Below are positions 8,807 through 17,400 of a stretch of DNA of 64,000 nucleotides, piece by piece. Source of the stretch: Psychromarinibacter halotolerans (GTDB taxonomy: Bacteria; Pseudomonadota; Alphaproteobacteria; Rhodobacterales; Rhodobacteraceae); NCBI RefSeq assembly GCF_029168315.1, contig NZ_JARGYD010000001.1:434001-498000 (forward strand), written 5' to 3'. The notes below the pieces were generated by a model. The model was not told the DNA's origin, did not search any database, and saw only the letters and a list, made by a program, of their open reading frames with translations. The first letter of the stretch is position 1. The number at the start of each line of letters is the position of its first letter. The translations under genes and the position numbers were made by a program.

Positions 8807-10075
8807 TTGGGCGATCCACACCTTACGTATGCCTGGGTCCTGCACCCGGACATCACTTCCGACAGAGACGCGCGCGAGGCTCAGCCCGCGCTGAAAGAGG
8901 CCGTGGCGCTTGCCGCGGCGTTGCCCGATCTCAAGGTGATCGGCTCTGAAGTCGTGCGGTTGCCGAAGGCGCATCCCGGGATGCTGTTCGGATCCGGCAA
9001 GGTCGAAGAGCTGGGCAAGCGGCTGGAAGAGGCCGAGATCGATCTTGTTCTGATCGACGGGCCCGTCAGCCCGGTGCAGCAGCGCAATCTCGAGAAGGAA
9101 TGGAAGGTCAAGATCCTTGACCGGACGGGCCTGATCCTTGAGATCTTCAGCGACCGCGCACGCACCCGCGAGGGTGTGCTTCAGGTCGAGATGGCGGCGC
9201 TGTCGTACCAGCGGACCCGGCTGGTGCGCGCATGGACCCACCTTGAACGGCAGCGCGGCGGGCTTGGCTTCGTCGGCGGTCCCGGCGAAACGCAGATCGA
9301 GGCTGACCGCCGTGCGATCGACGAACAGCTTGTGCGCCTGCGGCGGCAGCTGGAAAAGGTCGTGAAGACCCGCGAACTGCACCGCGCCGCGCGGCGCAAG
9401 GTGCCGTTTCCGGTGGTGGCGCTGGTGGGGTACACCAACGCTGGCAAATCGACCCTGTTCAACCGTCTGACCGGCGCCGACGTGATGGCGAAGGACATGC
9501 TGTTCGCCACGCTGGACCCGACCATGCGCGGCGTGACGCTGCCCTCGGGGCGCGAGGTGATCCTGTCGGACACGGTGGGCTTCATCAGCGACCTGCCGAC
9601 GCAGCTGGTCGCCGCCTTCCGCGCCACGCTGGAAGAAGTGCTGGAAGCCGATCTGGTCCTGCACGTCCGCGACATCAGCCACCCGCAAAGCGAGGAACAG
9701 GCCGAGGACGTCGAGGCGATCCTGCAGGAGCTGGGCGTGGCCGAGGACACGCCGATGATCGAGGTCTGGAACAAGATGGACCTTGTGACCGGCGACCGGC
9801 GCGAGACGCTGATGGCGCTGGCCGAGCGCAACGACGCGGTTTTCCCCGTTTCGGCTTGGACCGGGTCGGGGCTGCACCGGCTGTTCGACTCTGTTTCGGT
9901 CGCGCTGGAAGAGGAAAAGACCGAGCGCGAGCTGCATCTTGATTTCGCCGACGGGCGCCGCCGTGCGTGGCTGCACGAGGAAGGCGTGATCGAGGCCGAG
10001 ACTCAGTCCGAAGACGGGTTCGATCTGAAGGTTCGTTGGACCGCACGTCAGGAAAAACGCTTCCGCGATCTATAG
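8807..10075 (+). CDS. hflX: Ribosome-associated GTPase HflX
   Basis: 422 aa GTPase that binds 50S subunits and splits or rescues stalled ribosomes. The N-terminal HflX domain (residues about 1-195) includes the Gly-rich GGLGFVGGPGETQIE. The G domain has G1 GYTNAGKST, G3 DTVGFISDLP and G4 NKMD. The likely start is TTG 8807, the only usable start between the hfq stop and the conserved WVLHPDI segment; a weak GGTGA lies about 10 nt upstream. It is in the same frame as hfq, separated by the TGA and one codon. Translational coupling with hfq is likely. Confidence 0.93.
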   Translation: MGDPHLTYAWVLHPDITSDRDAREAQPALKEAVALAAALPDLKVIGSEVVRLPKAHPGMLFGSGKVEELGKRLEEAEIDLVLIDGPVSPVQQRNLEKEWKVKILDRTGLILEIFSDRARTREGVLQVEMAALSYQRTRLVRAWTHLERQRGGLGFVGGPGETQIEADRRAIDEQLVRLRRQLEKVVKTRELHRAARRKVPFPVVALVGYTNAGKSTLFNRLTGADVMAKDMLFATLDPTMRGVTLPSGREVILSDTVGFISDLPTQLVAAFRATLEEVLEADLVLHVRDISHPQSEEQAEDVEAILQELGVAEDTPMIEVWNKMDLVTGDRRETLMALAERNDAVFPVSAWTGSGLHRLFDSVSVALEEEKTERELHLDFADGRRRAWLHEEGVIEAETQSEDGFDLKVRWTARQEKRFRDL

Positions 10076-10153
10076 GCGGTGTTGCCGCGGGACAGTCGGT
10101 CGTGGCTGGTCTAGTCTTTGCCACGACCCGTTCCGACCCTGAAGGCACACCCG

Positions 10154-11140
10154 ATGCGAGACCTGCCTGACCCCCAGACTCCTCCTGTCCATGACGAGGC
10201 CCGCGCGCACATGTCAGCGCGGGTGCCGACGGCGGCACCGGATACCCCGGTTGCCGACCTGTCACAGCGCCTTCGGGGCCAAAGGTTCGACGCGGCCGAC
10301 ACGGTGTTCGTGACCGACGCCGAGGGGCGGCTGTTGGGCACTGTCGGCCTGCCCGAACTTATCGCGGGACAGGGGCAGACGCTGGCCGAGGTCATGTCGC
10401 CGGTCGTCGGGACGGTGACGCCCGACACCGATCAGGACGAGCTTGCGGCGCTGGCGATGCGATGCGGGATGATCGCGGTGCCGGTGCTGGACGCCGAGGG
10501 CCGGTTTCTGGGCGCGGTGCCACCGTCCGAGCTGTTCCGGATCCTGCGCGAAGAGCATTTCGAGGACCTTCAGCATAGCGCCGGGATCAGCCCGCACGCG
10601 GAAGGGCCGGGCGCGTCGCTGAACGCGCCGCTGTCCGACCGGCTTCGGCGGCGGCTGCCGTGGCTGGTCTTCGGCCTTTTGGCGTCGTCTTTGGTGACGC
10701 TTGTGATGGTTGGTTTCGAAGAGGCGCTGGAGGCGAATGTCGCCGTGGCCTTCTTCGTGCCCGCGCTGGTCTACATCGCGGGGGCCATCGGGTCGCAGGC
10801 GGTGTCGGTGTCGGTCCGGGCGCTGGCGGAAGAGAAGATCGAAATCGGGCGCCTTCTGCGCGACGAGATGATCATCGGGATCGGCATCGGCCTGTCGCTT
10901 GGCGGGCTGGCAGCGGCAGGGGTGCAGCTGGTGTTCGGGGACGCCTTGCTGTCGCTGGCCGTCGGGCTGGCGATCCTGTGCGGCGGCGCGGTGTCGGCGG
11001 TGGTGGGATTTGCGCTGCCGTGGGCCTTCGACCGACTGGGCGCGGACCCGGCGCTTGGGTCGGGGCCGGTCTGCACCGTCATCCAGGACGCGGCGAGCCT
11101 GGCTATCTACTTCGTGTCGGTGTCGCTGTTCGTGTTGTGA
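10154..11140 (+). CDS. MgtE-family divalent cation transporter lacking the N-terminal MgtE_N domain
   Basis: 328 aa inner-membrane protein. Residues about 35-155 form a CBS pair (FVTDAEGRLLGTVGLPEL; AVPVLDAEGRFLGAVPPSEL). Residues about 175-328 are the MgtE membrane domain, with five hydrophobic segments and the conserved VYIAGAIGSQAV and PVCTVIQDAAS blocks. Canonical MgtE is about 450 aa and starts with a helical Mg-sensing N domain; here only about 35 residues precede the CBS pair. Mg2+ or Co2+ transport is inferred from the family. ATG 10154 was chosen over 10118 because the extra residues look unconserved. It lies 78 nt after hflX. Confidence 0.85.
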   Translation: MRDLPDPQTPPVHDEARAHMSARVPTAAPDTPVADLSQRLRGQRFDAADTVFVTDAEGRLLGTVGLPELIAGQGQTLAEVMSPVVGTVTPDTDQDELAALAMRCGMIAVPVLDAEGRFLGAVPPSELFRILREEHFEDLQHSAGISPHAEGPGASLNAPLSDRLRRRLPWLVFGLLASSLVTLVMVGFEEALEANVAVAFFVPALVYIAGAIGSQAVSVSVRALAEEKIEIGRLLRDEMIIGIGIGLSLGGLAAAGVQLVFGDALLSLAVGLAILCGGAVSAVVGFALPWAFDRLGADPALGSGPVCTVIQDAASLAIYFVSVSLFVL

Positions 11141-11205
11141 AAGACTGATCCGATCCCCGGCAGGGGGCGTATCGTCTTATAACACGGAACAACAATAGAA
11201 CCGCC

Positions 11206-11601
11206 ATGACATTCCTTATCCTTTACGCGACCACCTGCGCCATCTTCCTTGCGCTGGACGCAGTCGGGCTGACGCTGATGATCCGCCCCGCGTTCGAACG
11301 CCACATCGGCGACCTGCTGGCCTTCCGCCTTGCACCGGCGGCGGTGTTCTATCTGTTTTACGTGGCCGTGCTGTGCTGGCTGGTGACATGGCCCGCCATG
11401 ACGGGCGATGTCCCGTTGTCCCGGCTGGTGTTGAACGCGGCGCTGTTCGGGGCCGTGGCCTACGGCACCTACGAGTTCACCAACCTTGCCACGCTGAAGC
11501 CGTGGCATTGGTCGATGGTGGCGCTGGACCTGACGTGGGGCACGCTCCTGACCACGGTCGCCGCCGTGGGCGGCGTGACCATCACACGGGCGTTCACCTA
11601 G
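11206..11601 (+). CDS. DUF2177 family membrane protein
   Basis: 131 aa with four hydrophobic helices. DUF2177 hallmarks are visible: the N-terminal FLALDAVGLTLMIRPAF, then a Tyr/Phe-rich second helix, YGTYEFTNLATLKPW and MVALDLTWGTLLT. The biochemical role of the family is unknown to me. The predicted location is the inner membrane. It is convergent with the penicillin-acylase-like gene 36 nt downstream and 65 nt from the MgtE-like gene upstream. Confidence 0.85.
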   Translation: MTFLILYATTCAIFLALDAVGLTLMIRPAFERHIGDLLAFRLAPAAVFYLFYVAVLCWLVTWPAMTGDVPLSRLVLNAALFGAVAYGTYEFTNLATLKPWHWSMVALDLTWGTLLTTVAAVGGVTITRAFT

Positions 11602-11637
11602 CGAGACTGGGAACCGGAAACTGGGGACTGGGGGCGG

Positions 11638-14097
11638 TCAGTCGCGGGGCATCAGCGTCGTGACACCCACCGCCGCCGCCCGCGCAAGCTCGGGGTCCAG
11701 CGACATCGGGATGTACTCGCCCCGCCGCCACAGCTCTCCAAGGTCGTCGTAGTGGCGGCTGAGCGGGTGGCCGGACTGGCCGGTCGTGATGATGAACACC
11801 GAACTGTCCGGGTCGGCGAAGTCATAGACCCCGCGATAGCCGGCGCCGTGCACGTTCTGAAAGGGGTTGGTGCCGGTCCCCGACGTCAGCCCGCGCATCA
11901 GCGTGTTGTCCCCGCCGGAGGTCGACTGCCGGATGTTCACGATCCACGACAGCAGCGGCACGTCGCCCAGCACGGCATGGTCATGGGCGGCCTCGTGGGC
12001 ATCGCCCCACCGCAGCGATTCGAGCGATCCGCCATAGGTCTCGTCGATCCAGACCAGCGCATCGTCCAGCGACCGGCGCGCGATCTCTGTGCAGCTTTCG
12101 GTGGCGCTGGACTGGATCACGTTGCACCAGACCCCGGCGCCGTTGATGTTGCGGAACACGCGTTCGATGAACACCGGGTCGACGTGGGTATATTCTCGCG
12201 CCAGCGTCCCGATCTCGTCCCGGATCAGCCGGTCCTGCAGCGCCCGCATCCACGCCGCATACAGCAACGGCTCGGGCATGTGCTCGTTCATCTCGCCGTT
12301 CCAGTTGGCCAGAAGCTCTAACGCCTCTTGCCGCCGCCGCTCGGGCGTACGGGCCGGGGCGGCCTCGTCCGCGTACCACAGGTCGGCGGCCACCAGCGGC
12401 AGCAGCGACCGGGCTGAATAGGACACGGTGTCCAGTTGCGCCTCGATGAAGCTTTCGCGGGTGTGCACCTCGCGCGCCTGCATCAGGCGACGCCAGCGCT
12501 GAATGCGCTGCGTGTCGCCCCAATGGTACGAGACGTGGTTCGGGAACGGGCGGTTGACGGTCTTGTTGTTGGTGTTGCCAAGGATGCCGCCCGCCGGGTC
12601 GATGAACTCGGGGTTGGCGGCATAGTTCATCCAGCCCTGCCAGCGGTTCTCGGCCAGCCAGCCCGGCGCGGGGATGCGGCCGGTGGTCTGGTGGTTGGCG
12701 GTCCGGCGCGGCATCGCGCCCACGGTCTTCATCGCGACGCTATCGGCATCCGCCAGCGTCAGGTTCTGGCTGGGGGCGATGAACAGCGCGCCCGCCTCAA
12801 GCCCGTCTTCCACGGTCCGCGCCTGCATCAGCCGGATCGCTGCGGTCATCGACGTGTCTTCTGCCGACAGCGCGGTCCATGCCAGTGACATCACGTGGCC
12901 GGGCGGCGTGATCGAGGCCAGACCGAAGTGCTGACCGGGGATCACCGGGCCGTTCTCGGTCCATTGAAGCTGGATGGTGACGGGTGCCTCGTCCTTGACG
13001 CGGATGATCGAGCTGCGGGTCTCCATCGGCGCAAACCCGTCCGGCGTGCGGACCTCGTCGGGATTGTCGGGGTTCAGTTCCTCGACATACAAATCCTGAT
13101 CGTCGAGGTAGGACGACGTGATGCCCCAGCCGAAATGCTGCGACCGGCCCACCATCAGCGCCGGGATGCCCGGGATCGTGCCGCCGATCACGCCGCCCGC
13201 CGCCAGTTCCAGACGGGCAAGGTACCACGTCGACGGGGCCGAGAACCCAAGGTGCGGGTCGTTCGCTAGAAGCGTCCCGCCCGAGGCCGCGCGGCTGGGC
13301 GCGGTGGCCCAGGCGTTCGAGGCGCCCGCCAGTTCACGCGGCGCGTAGGGCGCCAGCGGGTCGGTTTCCGGCACGACCTCGGCAAAGCGTTCGACGCCGG
13401 GGAACAGGCTGGCGTATTCCGGCAGCGCGGCGATGCCCGCACCGGGGCTGTCGGGCAGGATGTCGCGCAGCCGGTCCTCGGGCAACAGAAGCGATGTGCG
13501 CGCGCGCAGCACCTCTTCCGACAGGTGCGACGACAGCCGAAGCGCCATCAGCTTGATCAGCGCGAGGCTGTCGGCCGGGGCCCACGGCGCGATCTCGGGC
13601 GAGAACAGGAAGAACTCGGGCGCGCCGCGGCCAAGGGCGCTGTCGTTCACCTCGGCCAGCCGTGCGTTGACCCCGGCGGAGTAAGCGTTCAGCGCCTCCA
13701 TCGTCGCGGCGTCCTGCACCTGCACCGACCGGACGGCAAGGTTGTAGATGTCCAGCCGGCGCATCAGGTCGTCGAAGCGGAAGGTGCGGCGACCGAAGAT
13801 CTCGGACAGGCGGCCCTGCGCGGTGCGGCGCAGCATCATCATCTGCCACAGGCGGTCCTGCGCGTGAGCATACCCAAGGCCGAAGTACACGTCGGCATCA
13901 CTTGCGCCGAAGATATGCGGCACGTCCGCATGGTCGCGGACGATTTCCAGCGGTGCGGTCAGACCGTCGACCTGCACGGTCGCGTCGTAATCCGGCAATG
14001 ACCGCGACGCCATGTAGTAGGCCAGCAGCATGGCGGCGATGGCGAGGCCCGCGATCACGGTGAAAAGCCTCAGGAGCCATCGGAAGGCTGTCGCCAT
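11638..14097 (-). CDS. Penicillin acylase family protein (Ntn hydrolase)
   Basis: 819 aa precursor of a periplasmic heterodimeric amidase. An N-terminal hydrophobic segment (residues about 8-30) serves as signal or anchor. The alpha-chain region follows (VPHIFGASDADVYFGLGYAHAQDRLWQM). The autoprocessing site is in GASNAWA, with catalytic Ser260 (nt 13318-13320) becoming the beta-chain N terminus. Beta-chain signatures include NDPHLGFSAPSTWY and NTNNKT. Family members deacylate penicillins, N-acyl-homoserine lactones or other amides; the substrate cannot be told from sequence. It is divergent from the 3-hydroxyisobutyrate-dehydrogenase-like gene with an 84-nt gap. Confidence 0.9.
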   Translation of the reverse strand: MATAFRWLLRLFTVIAGLAIAAMLLAYYMASRSLPDYDATVQVDGLTAPLEIVRDHADVPHIFGASDADVYFGLGYAHAQDRLWQMMMLRRTAQGRLSEIFGRRTFRFDDLMRRLDIYNLAVRSVQVQDAATMEALNAYSAGVNARLAEVNDSALGRGAPEFFLFSPEIAPWAPADSLALIKLMALRLSSHLSEEVLRARTSLLLPEDRLRDILPDSPGAGIAALPEYASLFPGVERFAEVVPETDPLAPYAPRELAGASNAWATAPSRAASGGTLLANDPHLGFSAPSTWYLARLELAAGGVIGGTIPGIPALMVGRSQHFGWGITSSYLDDQDLYVEELNPDNPDEVRTPDGFAPMETRSSIIRVKDEAPVTIQLQWTENGPVIPGQHFGLASITPPGHVMSLAWTALSAEDTSMTAAIRLMQARTVEDGLEAGALFIAPSQNLTLADADSVAMKTVGAMPRRTANHQTTGRIPAPGWLAENRWQGWMNYAANPEFIDPAGGILGNTNNKTVNRPFPNHVSYHWGDTQRIQRWRRLMQAREVHTRESFIEAQLDTVSYSARSLLPLVAADLWYADEAAPARTPERRRQEALELLANWNGEMNEHMPEPLLYAAWMRALQDRLIRDEIGTLAREYTHVDPVFIERVFRNINGAGVWCNVIQSSATESCTEIARRSLDDALVWIDETYGGSLESLRWGDAHEAAHDHAVLGDVPLLSWIVNIRQSTSGGDNTLMRGLTSGTGTNPFQNVHGAGYRGVYDFADPDSSVFIITTGQSGHPLSRHYDDLGELWRRGEYIPMSLDPELARAAAVGVTTLMPRD

Positions 14098-14181
14098 GTG
14101 TCGGTAATCCTTGGTTGACCACGGGGGTGGGGCCGTTAGTTAGTCGGACCCGGATAACATGACAATGGGGAGAAGCGCGAC

Positions 14182-15057
14182 ATGGCCAAGGTGACATTTC
14201 TGGGACTGGGCGTCATGGGCTACCCGATGGCCGGGCACCTCGCCGCGAAGGGCCACGAGGTGACCGTGTACAACCGCACCTTCGCGAAAGCGGAAGCGTG
14301 GGTGAAGGAGCATGGCGGAACCGCCGCGAAGACGCCGAAAGAGGCCGCCGAGGGCGCCGAGTTCGTGATGGCCTGCGTCGGCAACGACGACGACCTGCGG
14401 GCCGTCTGCACCGGCGACGACGGTGCTTTCGCCGGGATGGCCGACGGGACGGTCTTCGTTGACCACACCACGGTATCGGCGGCGGTGACCCGTGAACTGG
14501 CCGAAGTGGCGCAGGACTCTGGCATCGCTTTCGTCGACGCGCCGGTGTCCGGCGGGCAGGCGGGGGCCGAGAACGGCCAGCTTGTGATCATGTGCGGCGG
14601 CACCGAAGCGGCCTATGGCCGGGCCGAACCCGTGATGGAAAGCTATGCCAAGCTGTGCAAGCGGCTGGGCGAAAGCGGCGCGGGCCAGCTGTGCAAGTCC
14701 GTCAACCAGATCTGCATCGCGGGTCTGGTGCAGGGTCTGGCCGAGGGCCTGCACTTTGCCCAGAAGGCCGGTCTGGACGGGCGCGACGTGGTCGAGGTGA
14801 TCGGCGGCGGCGCAGCCGGGTCGTGGCAGATGGTGAACCGCTACGAGACGATGCTGGACGACAAGTTCGACTTTGGCTTCGCGGTGGACTGGATGCGCAA
14901 GGACCTTGCGATCTGCCTTGCCACCGCCGAGGAAACCGGCGCCTCGCTGCCGGTCACGGCGCTGGTCGACCAGTTCTACAAGGACGTTCAGAACATGGGC
15001 GGCGGACGGCACGACACCTCGTCGCTGATCTCGCGCCTGCGCAAGTTGGACGGGTGA
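14182..15057 (+). CDS. NAD(P)-dependent beta-hydroxyacid dehydrogenase (3-hydroxyisobutyrate dehydrogenase family)
   Basis: 291 aa soluble oxidoreductase. The N-terminal Rossmann motif is GLGVMGYPMAGHLAAKGH, followed by the substrate loop FVDAPVSGGQAGAENGQL and the catalytic-Lys block GAGQLCKSVNQIC. Length and motifs fit 3-hydroxyisobutyrate, tartronate semialdehyde or gamma-hydroxybutyrate dehydrogenases. Its position away from valine catabolism genes leaves the substrate open. A GGGGAGAAG ribosome site precedes ATG 14182, and a strong terminator follows. Confidence 0.9.
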   Translation: MAKVTFLGLGVMGYPMAGHLAAKGHEVTVYNRTFAKAEAWVKEHGGTAAKTPKEAAEGAEFVMACVGNDDDLRAVCTGDDGAFAGMADGTVFVDHTTVSAAVTRELAEVAQDSGIAFVDAPVSGGQAGAENGQLVIMCGGTEAAYGRAEPVMESYAKLCKRLGESGAGQLCKSVNQICIAGLVQGLAEGLHFAQKAGLDGRDVVEVIGGGAAGSWQMVNRYETMLDDKFDFGFAVDWMRKDLAICLATAEETGASLPVTALVDQFYKDVQNMGGGRHDTSSLISRLRKLDG

Positions 15058-15108
15058 GGTAGAGAAACAGTGACAGGGGCTCGCCCCGCATTGTTTCGCG
15101 CAGAATCG

Positions 15109-15143
15109 AAAGGCGACGTCCGGGACCGGGCGTCGCCTTTTTC
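15109..15143 (+). terminator. Rho-independent terminator
   Basis: A 10-bp stem (AAAGGCGACG at 15109-15118 with CGTCGCCTTT at 15131-15140) and a 12-nt loop, followed by further T residues. It ends the dehydrogenase transcript 52 nt after its stop and could also act weakly on the opposite strand for dsbB. Confidence 0.8.
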
Positions 15144-15191
15144 GGTCTGCAAGAATGTCGGTCCGTGATCCCCGTTCTTACGGGGACCGGA

Positions 15192-15665
15192 TCACTTCGC
15201 CGCGCGCCACGCCGCAAGCCAGACCAGCACCAGCGCAAAGCTGAACACCGCGTTCCAGCTGGCCATCGACAGCGACAGGAACTCGAACGCCACTTGGTCG
15301 CAGCGGACCAGCGGCGGGCCGGCGTCGATAGCCGGGTTCAGCAGGTCGTTGATCGAGGTGTTCGAGATGCCGCTGGTGCCCGAGCATTCGGTGATCCCCT
15401 CCCACCAGTCGCGTTCGACCCCAGTGTGGAACACACCGATGGCGCCGGTAACGAAGGCGGCCAGTGCGCCAAGCAGCGCCAGCACGCGCGCTTTCACGGC
15501 CAGCGCCAGTGCGCCGATGGCGATCGCGATGGCGTGGGGCCAACGTTGCCAGATGCACATCTCGCAGGGCGCGAGGCCGAAGAAGTACTGTGAAATCAAC
15601 GCGCCGCCCAGCAGCGCGACCGAGCCAGCAGAGGCCAGCAGGATGAGTGTTTTGCTTTGTGTCAT
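15192..15665 (-). CDS. dsbB: Disulfide bond formation protein B (DsbB family)
   Basis: 157 aa inner-membrane quinone reductase that re-oxidises the periplasmic thiol oxidase DsbA. It has four hydrophobic helices. The first periplasmic Cys pair is C34-E-M-C37 after QYFFGLAP. The second is formed by Cys in TECSGTSG and in VRCDQ. Length is normal for alphaproteobacterial DsbB. Its ATG overlaps the stop of the upstream YqaA-type gene by 4 nt (ATGA), indicating translational coupling. Confidence 0.9.
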   Translation of the reverse strand: MTQSKTLILLASAGSVALLGGALISQYFFGLAPCEMCIWQRWPHAIAIAIGALALAVKARVLALLGALAAFVTGAIGVFHTGVERDWWEGITECSGTSGISNTSINDLLNPAIDAGPPLVRCDQVAFEFLSLSMASWNAVFSFALVLVWLAAWRAAK

Positions 15666-16240
15666 AGGTATTTCACCGCCAGGAAGCCGCCCAGCAAAAT
15701 CACGACGAACAGCGTGAACATCAAGCCCAGACGACGTTCGATGAAGTCACGAATGGGTGCGCCGAGTTTCCACAGCAGCGCGGCCACGACGAAGAACCGC
15801 AGGCCGCGTGCGATGATCGACGCCACCGTGAACACCGCAAGGTTCAGGCCGGTGGTGCCCGACAGGATGGTGATGACCTTGTAGGGGAAGGGCGTGACGC
15901 CCGCGATCAGCACCGCCCATGCGCCCCATTCGTTGTAGCGCGCGCGGAACTCGTCGAAATAGGCGTCCTTGCCGTAGAACTCGAGCACCGGGCGGCCCAC
16001 CGTCTCGAACAGGCCGTAGCCGATGTAATAGCCGAACATCCCGCCCAGCACCGACGACACGGTGCACACCCCGGCGATCACGAAGGCGCGGCGGGGGGCG
16101 GCGATGATCATCGGGATCATCAGCAGGTCGGGCGGGATCGGGAAGACCGAGCTTTCGATGAAGGCCACGAAGGCCAGCGCCCAAAGCGCGTATTTCGAAG
16201 CGGCCAAAGAGACCGTCCAATCGTAGAGCCGTCTGAGCAT
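15662..16240 (-). CDS. YqaA family membrane protein (SNARE-associated/DedA-like)
   Basis: 192 aa with about five hydrophobic segments. DedA/VTT-type features: the re-entrant block AFIESSVFPIPPDLLMIP near residues 25-45, G-x-x-x-G-Y-Y-I-G in the second helix, and the conserved IAGVTPFPYKVITILSG. VTT-fold proteins act in lipid scrambling or envelope homeostasis, but the function of this subfamily is not settled. First gene of a two-gene minus-strand operon with dsbB. Confidence 0.88.
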   Translation of the reverse strand: MLRRLYDWTVSLAASKYALWALAFVAFIESSVFPIPPDLLMIPMIIAAPRRAFVIAGVCTVSSVLGGMFGYYIGYGLFETVGRPVLEFYGKDAYFDEFRARYNEWGAWAVLIAGVTPFPYKVITILSGTTGLNLAVFTVASIIARGLRFFVVAALLWKLGAPIRDFIERRLGLMFTLFVVILLGGFLAVKYL

Positions 16241-16365
16241 GTCCGATCCGAATCCGCGCGTTCTTCAGGTTCGGCGTCGTTAATCCACGCTGAAAGCAGC
16301 AGGTCAAGCTTGCCGGGGCGGCGCGGCGACATATCCTTACCTTGCGTATCGTCAGGGAGACGGCA

Positions 16366-17220
16366 ATGAGATGGAAAGGCCGGCGCGGCAGCGCCAATAT
16401 CGAGGATCGTCGTCGCCGGGGTGGCGGGGGCCTTCGCGTCGGCGGGGCAGGCGGGCTGGGCGTGCTTGCCATCGTGGCCATCGGCTATTTTCTGGGCGTC
16501 GACCTGACGCCGCTTCTGGACGACACGGGCCTGTCGTCTCCGCCAAGCCAGACGCGCGAGCTCAGCGCCGCCGAGCAGGAGGCGGGCCAGTTCGTGTCGG
16601 TGGTGCTGGCCGACACCGAAGAGGTCTGGACCGAGGTGTTCCGCGAGCAATTGGGCGCGGAATACGACCCGGCGACCTTGGTGTTGTTCAGCGGCGTGAC
16701 ACAGTCACCCTGCGGCGGCGCCTCGGGCGCGACGGGGCCGTTCTACTGTCCGGCGGACGAGAAGGCGTATCTGGACACCGCGTTCTTCGCGACGATGGAA
16801 CAGCGGCTGGGCGCCGGCGGGGACTTTGCCGCCGCATACGTCGTGGCGCACGAGATCGCGCACCACGTGCAGGACGAGCTTGGCATCCTGTCGCAGGCCA
16901 ACGAGATCCGGCAGCAGGTGAGCGAGGCCGAGTCCAACGCGATCTCGGTCCGGATCGAGCTGATGGCGGATTGTCTGGCCGGGGTTTGGGCCGTGCGGGC
17001 GGACGAACGGTTCGACGTGCTTCAGGGCGGCGACCTGGACGAAGCGCTGAACGCCGCGCGCCAGATCGGCGACGACACGCTGCAACGCAACGCGGGCCGG
17101 GTGCCGCAGCCGCACACCTTCACCCACGGCACCTCGGAACAGCGCCGCCGCTGGTTCCAGACCGGTTTCGACAGCGGCCGCATCGACACCTGCGACACCT
17201 TCGCAGCGGATACGCTGTAA
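16366..17220 (+). CDS. Neutral zinc metallopeptidase, YpfJ family
   Basis: 284 aa. A basic N terminus with a Gly-rich stretch precedes one membrane-spanning or signal segment (residues about 30-50, LGVLAIVAIGYFLG), so the catalytic domain should face the periplasm. The zinc site H162-E-x-x-H166 lies in VVAHEIAHHVQ, with the downstream MADCLAGVWA block typical of the family. Cys residues in SPCGGASG and FYCPADEK are conserved features. ATG 16366 was preferred over 16342 because it begins the usual MRWKGRR start. Divergent from the yqaA-type gene. Confidence 0.88.
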   Translation: MRWKGRRGSANIEDRRRRGGGGLRVGGAGGLGVLAIVAIGYFLGVDLTPLLDDTGLSSPPSQTRELSAAEQEAGQFVSVVLADTEEVWTEVFREQLGAEYDPATLVLFSGVTQSPCGGASGATGPFYCPADEKAYLDTAFFATMEQRLGAGGDFAAAYVVAHEIAHHVQDELGILSQANEIRQQVSEAESNAISVRIELMADCLAGVWAVRADERFDVLQGGDLDEALNAARQIGDDTLQRNAGRVPQPHTFTHGTSEQRRRWFQTGFDSGRIDTCDTFAADTL

Positions 17221-17297
17221 AGCCGCCACGAGAGAGGCGCTCAGGCCCAGAATCCTGTTTACGGCCCGCACGTCGGGCTGTAATCGGAACACCGGTG

Positions 17298-17383
17298 GCC
17301 CGAGTGGCGGAATGGTAGACGCAGCGGATTCAAAATCCGCCGGTAGCAATACCGTGGGGGTTCGAGTCCCCCCTCGGGCACCA
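17298..17383 (+). tRNA. tRNA-Leu (anticodon CAA)
   Basis: Complete 86-nt class II tRNA. The acceptor stem is GCCCGAG (17298-17304) with CTCGGGC (17373-17379), discriminator A and encoded CCA (17381-17383). The anticodon loop TTCAAAA sits in the stem GCGGA/TCCGC, giving anticodon CAA, which reads UUG. It has a short variable arm, and the T loop is GTTCGAGTC. An AT-richer islet starts just downstream. Confidence 0.97.
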
Positions 17384-17400
17384 GAATTAGCTAACGAGCT

